Positions 58,161-64,000 of a stretch of DNA of 64,000 nucleotides are shown piece by piece. This stretch comes from Trematomus loennbergii (Eukaryota > Chordata > Actinopteri > Perciformes > Nototheniidae): NCBI GenBank assembly GCA_012861695.1, contig JAAOOA010000002.1, forward strand, positions 22,314,803 through 22,378,802, read 5' to 3'. The notes below the pieces were generated by a model, which was not told the origin of the DNA, made no database searches, and saw only the letters and a list, made by a program, of their open reading frames with translations. How positions within the stretch are numbered: the stretch's first letter is position 1; each line of letters begins with the position of its first letter. Position numbers and translations under genes: made by a program.

Positions 58161-60575
58161 GGAAATGTCCTGGAAGAAAAACACACCAGCCAGTGGTGAA
58201 GACGCCTGGAAATAAGGAGGGAAAGAAAGACCAAAAGTGAAGAAAGGAAGAAAACGCTGGACAAAAACTAAAGAAAGGTGTTTGCAACTAGTTACTTTGC
58301 AGATTATAGGCCTGCTCTGCTTTAATAACTTAAACCTTGGATCAAATCAATTGATTATTTTTGCACAGCACATGGGAAAAAGATCAGCATGTTAGAATGA
58401 GTACTGCATCCTTAGCTCCTTTAGTTATTTTATTTACTTACATTTATCTGAAATCAATTCAAAGTTATCCTACGAGCATCTTTATTACTTGACTGTGTGT
58501 GTGTGTGTGTTTGTACATGTGTGTGTGTGTTGTACATGTGTGTTTGTTGTGTGCGTGCGTGCCTGTGTGTGTGCACCATGGAGCTGTGGGACCACAGGTA
58601 TTAAGACTCTCATCAGAGCGAACCTTTGTAGAGTCAATATCAGAGGCTTCACCTCAGAGACTGACCTTTCCAGCCTGTCCCCTCACTAAAAGACCCTCCA
58701 CCAAACTATGACACACAGAGCCCTGCGCCCCAACAATCAATCTTCCCTCGGTCAGTACGACAGCAAAGCACAAAGCCAATCACATCAACACGGCAGGGAC
58801 GCCGCACTCACCCTCTGACGAAATGTCACTAGAGAGGCCATGTCAGGAGACCTCGGACCTGTTAAGCGTCTGAGTGTGTGACTGTGTGTGTGTTTGTGAG
58901 AGAAGAGATGAATAGAGTACATATGGATTGTGTATTTGTGTGTGTAGTTGGAGCAAGAAAGTTATGTGATTGATTTACACTCTGACTCTTTAACTTAATA
59001 AGCAACAGACGACGGACTAACCTTATTACCAGCTGGTATTTCAGCAACTTTTGTATTACGACGCAACAAAGTTGAGCTTTGTCTATTCAGATCATTCTGG
59101 AGGCGAAGAAGACAATGGCGTCACTTCAACATCAGGGCAGCAGATGATGGCTTGGTAAAGACAGTGAACTAACAGTCACACAACACAATCAAGCTCAAGT
59201 ATTCTTTCATTAATTCATCAGGAAATCAATTTACGTCCCGCAGACTCAGGTCTTACCCTAAATGATTATGTTCTACAAGCACTAATTAAACACAATTGTA
59301 TCCCAGTATATTACAAAAATGGTGGAGCCTGGCCAATGCTGTGTACTGTATACTATCGCCTTACCTGGGTTACATTGTTTTTCCGTGTGAAGTGGGATGC
59401 CAAGATGAGGCTTCAGAGCCCATCTGAGTCTCACGTCCTACAGACAGCCGTGTGCATTCTCCTGCCAAGCTCACCTGGACTGCTTCACCTGTGCTGGTGA
59501 CCCAGTGGTGCAGTGCAGCTCTGTATGTGAAGAGCTGTTGGCTGAATCAAAGCAAAGTGGTGTGTAACACTGGTGTGTAAGAAAAAGGTTAGCGAGGTGC
59601 AGGACATACACTCACAGAATGAGAGAAGAGCTACAGTGCCAAATGACGGTTCTTTGGCGAGCCTAGTGTGCAATGCTGACCCTCTTTCTTGTAGTGACAT
59701 ATAGTATAATCATCGAGACAGAGTACTGCCACACATCAAATTAAGTCTCTGTTGGTAGTATATGGAGACATCTCTATGATGTTATACATTTGCATTGACC
59801 ATTTTTTTACCTTTTCAAAATAGTACCATTGATATATTCTTTGCAAGGATTTGTGTATTTACTGCCAGTTCAAATATGTTTTTCTTTCTTAAAAATATAT
59901 ATATGGGTTAACTTTTACATATTGAAAAACAATTTCATTAATATAGCCACAAAAAAAAAAGGCCTTATCGGGCGTCATCTCTACAACCCTTATCCAAAGA
60001 CCCTCAAATCAGATAAGGACAAACTTCATAAAGACCACTTTTTAACCACGTACAGCAAAAGGATGAATAATAAATATAGAGCAGACGGAAGAACTCCGAG
60101 GACCTGAACCAAAGCCTTCTTGGACAAACACTTTCATTGTTCTTGTTCTGACATTTTCTAATGTAAAGTACTTACTTTGTACTTAAATAGCAAACATAGG
60201 CTCAATTTGTTTGACTATACTGTTTAAATAATTAAGCTTAAGTCATTGTTGAAGCCTCCTGATAATCGTTACATGATGAAACCATAAACTTACTTCAATG
60301 ACATCTTTATGGTTATGATCAATGTGCCATGGGCCTTTTTCATAGCAGACATTTAGGCTCACCATAGTAGAAAAAGCACAGGTGTTACTAATAACACTAA
60401 CGATGGCTCTGTTGTATTCAAGTGTACCAAGACCCTGACCCTGAAGCAGCTGAATTCAGCCTGCATTCATTTCATTATTTGCAACTGTGCTTTTCCTACT
60501 CCCCTCACAAGGTCATATTAGGATAACTATAATATTTAGGTTTTTTAATTTGTGAAATTCTAATGTAACAGTGCT

Positions 60576-60957
60576 TTAAAGGTGGGGTAGGTAATTTTGG
60601 AGAAACCAGCTCGAGGGCGCTAGAATTTGAAAATACACAACCGGAAAAAATCTGCCACTTCCTTACAGAGCCCCTCCTCCAACACACACGAATGCGCACA
60701 TGACCAATGAGGGCACGAGATAAGTTTGTGCACAGATGGAAGGCTGACAGGCAGGTAGGCCATCCAGTAGCCGGGCCGGCTAAAATGATTGTCGTACTTT
60801 TTACAGTACTACGGCTTCCACAGATGACATTTTTTATGGATTTTTTGTCAAAGCACTTAATATATTCATTGCTATCGGGATGTTAAAAGCATTCCATGGA
60901 ATATAACAAAAAGTGTATCTCGAGCCGGTTTCTCAAACTGACCTACCCCACCTTTAA
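60576..60957 (+). mobile_element. TTAA-flanked MITE family, copy D
   Basis: 382 bp, same orientation as copy A. Ends TTAAAGGTGGGGTAGGTAAT and ACCTACCCCACCTTTAA. It lacks about 7 bp of one arm of the central palindrome (cagtagccgggccggctaaaat compared with cagttattttagccgggccg in copy A). Confidence 0.87.
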
Positions 60958-63900
60958 GTGCACTTTAAGTATTGTGTGCATGTTTGACTAAATCCCACTG
61001 AAAAATCCTTGGAACCCTCTAATAATGTAATAATACTTTTCCCAAAGTCCCTATCATTTCAATATACTATATTCAGAATGAGTAATATAGTAATATTGTT
61101 TTACATATGTACAACGTTTTAAAACTGTAGTGTTGCCATCCCTAACAAATAATGGAATCAAGTATATAAAGTATAATATGTAGTGCGAAAAATATTGTTA
61201 AAGTAATCTGTATAAAGAGAGCTGCACTGACAATGGTTTTGGTTGAGAATAGCTCTGAGGACTATGGATCAATTCTGGCTGGCAGCACCTACATCTCAGA
61301 CATCACAAACATTTGCATTGTTTGATTGTGGATAAACCAAGTTTAGACATAAGAGTATTAGCCCTGAGGTTCGCACTGTGCTTTGTGTTTTTTAAATATA
61401 TATTATTTGTATAGGGCAAAGTGGGGTTATATTTAGAGAGATTGATATTCTCTATTTACAGAATGAATTATATTAACCAAACAAGAGGTCATCGGCGCTG
61501 GCTAGCATGTTGGGGCTAAGGGAGTGTCTGGAGTTGAACAATATCAGCGTAACCTCTGCTTTAACCCCACATATGAGCACTATTGATTCATTCACTTTGA
61601 AGAGGTCCTTGAAATTGTTTCGATGAGGAACTATTGTGGCAGTCTATTGGGGCATCCAAGGCACCAGTCCAAATGAGAATGTCTCCAAGCAGAGACAGAT
61701 AGACAGACAAAACCACAAAGGCTGTGAAGAAAGACAGACACAGACAAAAAAAATGTAAAAAGGGAGAAAAAGAGTAAAAGAGCTATAAAAAAAAAAACAG
61801 AACTCCTTGTTTCAGAAACAATGACTTTCCTGCCGATAGAAAGCGATGCCTGAGTTGTTGCAATATCCATGTCTCTGACAGAACTCAGGGCGTATCAGGC
61901 TTATTGCATTACCTGAAAAAAAGGGAAAGGGTAGAAATAATCAAAAATGCATCAGAAATAATGCACTTTTCAGACTCTATCCATCATTGTTTCGGCACCC
62001 TCGATCCTTTACGAGAAGTGAGTGAGCGGAGGGAGGGGGGCGAGGCGCTTGCTCCCGCTCCCACAGCCAAAGAGGAGGATGGGTAATTAAATTGTGTGTC
62101 GCTCTCTAAGAACTAAAATGAATGAAATAGATGAATGCTATTGCATTATGCCACAATCGTGACCTGCAGAAAACTAATGGCAGAATAATAGTTTTAGGTA
62201 CTGGCTCTATTCCTTTGATGCAGACAGCCACTTGAGTGAATATGCAACTGTACTCGCAGTCAAAGTTGTTTGTCCTCCTCCTTGATGTAATAGTCTGTCT
62301 GTCTGCAGTCTGTGGGGCTGTTAGTCTGTATGCGTACTGTTTTCACAGCTCCATCCATCCACCCACCTTTCCCTCCCGAGCTGTCACGCTCAGATCAACC
62401 TATTTGCCAGGCCAACATGGAGTCCAAAGTGGATGAACTGATGTCGTTTTTTGTTTCTGAAGCCAAACCAGCGGTCTTTTTCTCTATTCAACATGCCTCC
62501 CAGAGACGGGGCCTTGCTTTGTAGTTTGTTGACTGTAAAGAGTTTGGAAAATTGTCCTGAAATCCTGAGCAAAAAGGAGTGTAAATAAAAGATCAAACCA
62601 GGCCTGTGAGCAGAACCAGCGGCCTGGTACTCAGTGCAATAACTCACCACGCGTCACCACGTATTAGCTTGACGCGTTCAGCCAGGGTGTAGAGAGGTAG
62701 CCAGGAGCTTTATCCAGCCGCTCTGTAGTACTATACAATCACCTGAGGAGATACAGCTTATTCTGCTGTAAAGAAATCCACCTTGTTAAAGCTTTGAAGT
62801 TTTACAAGTTGCTCATCGTGGATCGTTTTCTACACAAAGATTAAAGTGTGCGATTAACATTCTGCTCACATTACGATTGTGTTTTTTGTTTGAAGCACAA
62901 AGTCTTAAAATTCGTTTTTAAGCTGCAACAAATATATTTTTCCAATGGAAGATGTTACTAGCTGGAAGTGTTGCAGCATATTCTTCACTGCTCGGGATTC
63001 ATGATTGTTTAAAATAGCAAATAGGGAGTTAAACGTACAAAACATGCATGATTCTTTCCACAAGATAACAATGTTGTCCTCGTGTGGCGCCTGGCCAGAA
63101 GATGGCAGCACCCAGCTACGCTTTGGCCTCCTCTGAACTCTGTTGTGTCCACCGGTCTGTTCTGGGATGTGCTGTGTCCAATGATGGATAGAGATGTTTG
63201 GAGGCTGCGCTCGCTGCAGAGTGTAGGTCACTGGGCTGATTGGGGGCCTGGTCTTCACCGCTGTCTCTACATTTAAACATGCTGAACCAGTTAACCGCGG
63301 CGTTCTTGGAGCGGCCCACGAATCAACAGTTGATCATCAGAATCACTCGTGACACATCCTGGCAGTGAATACTAAACATAACTTAACGAATAGCTGTCTT
63401 GGGAAATGAATAAGAAGATGCCAGCCGTCTTGGAATACACAAGTAGACAAATATACACAAAGCCTTTAAATGACTGCTCAAACTTCGCAATAGCCTTGAA
63501 GTAAAAGTTGTTGTCCTATTGTTAGATATAGACAGCCGAGGTTTATTTCTGTTTGTATATGCTGGAGGGGGTTGTAGCTCTGCTCCTTTTGGCCCTGTTA
63601 TTTGATTTCCTCTTTTACAAAGGCCACAGTCAGAGCTCATGTCAAAAGAATGCATGCAATAACAAAACAAGCTTGACTGATAAATACCCTCTTTTCAGAG
63701 TGTGTGTTTGTGTGTGTATCTTCAGGGCTGCGCTGTTAGTGATCTTCCTAGAGTGCGCCTGACAGAAACAGTCCTACACACAACAACCAAAGCAGCATGA
63801 GACTCTTCCAACCCTCTAATGATGTTTAATGATACCTAACACTGATGGAACACACACACACACATACACACACATTGACATACCTCGCACCCTTTCAAAC

Positions 63901-64000
63901 CCCTCCAGGAGTAGCAGCACCTTGCAGACTGTGGAATTACAGACAGGCGATAATCAGGTCAGCCCGCAGGTCTTCTGGGATTCGAGGTGTTCATAAACAT

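Larger units (their letters stand above)
47300..64000. other. Gene-poor region upstream of dock10
   Basis: Besides the candidate first exons at 48.8-49.3 kb, I find no coding exon with conserved sequence. Contents are MITEs (49503-49943, 50001-50537, 60576-60957), microsatellites (56268-56320, 57686-57807), simple-sequence patches and possible conserved non-coding blocks. Stretches 50700-54100, 58700-60500 and 61000-64000 show nothing I can name. Confidence 0.6.

Noticed and set aside
62236..62524. Coding exon near 62.2-62.5 kb (MESKVDELMSFF open frame)
   Set aside because: Short, no family match and no convincing acceptor/donor pair with phase continuity.

Overview
The window is vertebrate nuclear DNA, almost certainly from a ray-finned (teleost, probably percomorph-type) fish. 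It has small GT-AG exons separated by AT-rich introns, very long CA/GT microsatellites, several short inverted-repeat DNA transposons (MITEs) and a tRNA-derived SINE. There are no operons, rRNA genes or CRISPR arrays.

One gene can be reconstructed with confidence. It is dock10, a zizimin-subfamily (DOCK-D) Rho-family guanine nucleotide exchange factor on the minus strand. I placed 34 coding exons from the start codon at 47036 down to a partial exon cut by the left edge (1-77). Together they encode about 1,260 residues: the N-terminal zizimin region, the PH domain (exons 6-8), the DHR-1/C2-like domain (exons 17-21) and most of the helical linker. The catalytic DHR-2 domain lies beyond the left edge. 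Junction phases agree from exon to exon, but exons 2, 18, 33 and 34 each carry a small frame-breaking indel with intact splice sites. Net base loss at four sites, together with indel-only differences between two repeat copies, points to assembly error more than to a decayed gene.

Layout: 1-18629 holds exons 34 to 2 of dock10. 18630-46928 is a 28-kb first intron with repeats and a possible alternative first exon (MGCSAS start, near 25849). 46929-47036 is coding exon 1. 47037 to about 47300 is the proximal promoter, with a consensus ETS site. 47300-64000 is mostly gene-poor. It contains a candidate pair of divergent first exons around 48.8-49.3 kb, MITEs, microsatellites and a few stop-poor, homeobox-site-rich blocks that could be conserved non-coding elements.

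The most unusual structure is a MITE family flanked by TTAA with four copies (29.9, 32.9, 50.0 and 60.6 kb). One copy is compound, with a third terminal repeat, and shares 99 bp of sequence outside the basic element with another copy 17 kb away. A nested insertion (a MITE inside a CAGTG/CCCTG-ended element) and a 451-bp fold-back element with an 8-bp target duplication are also clear. I did not find a new multi-gene system.
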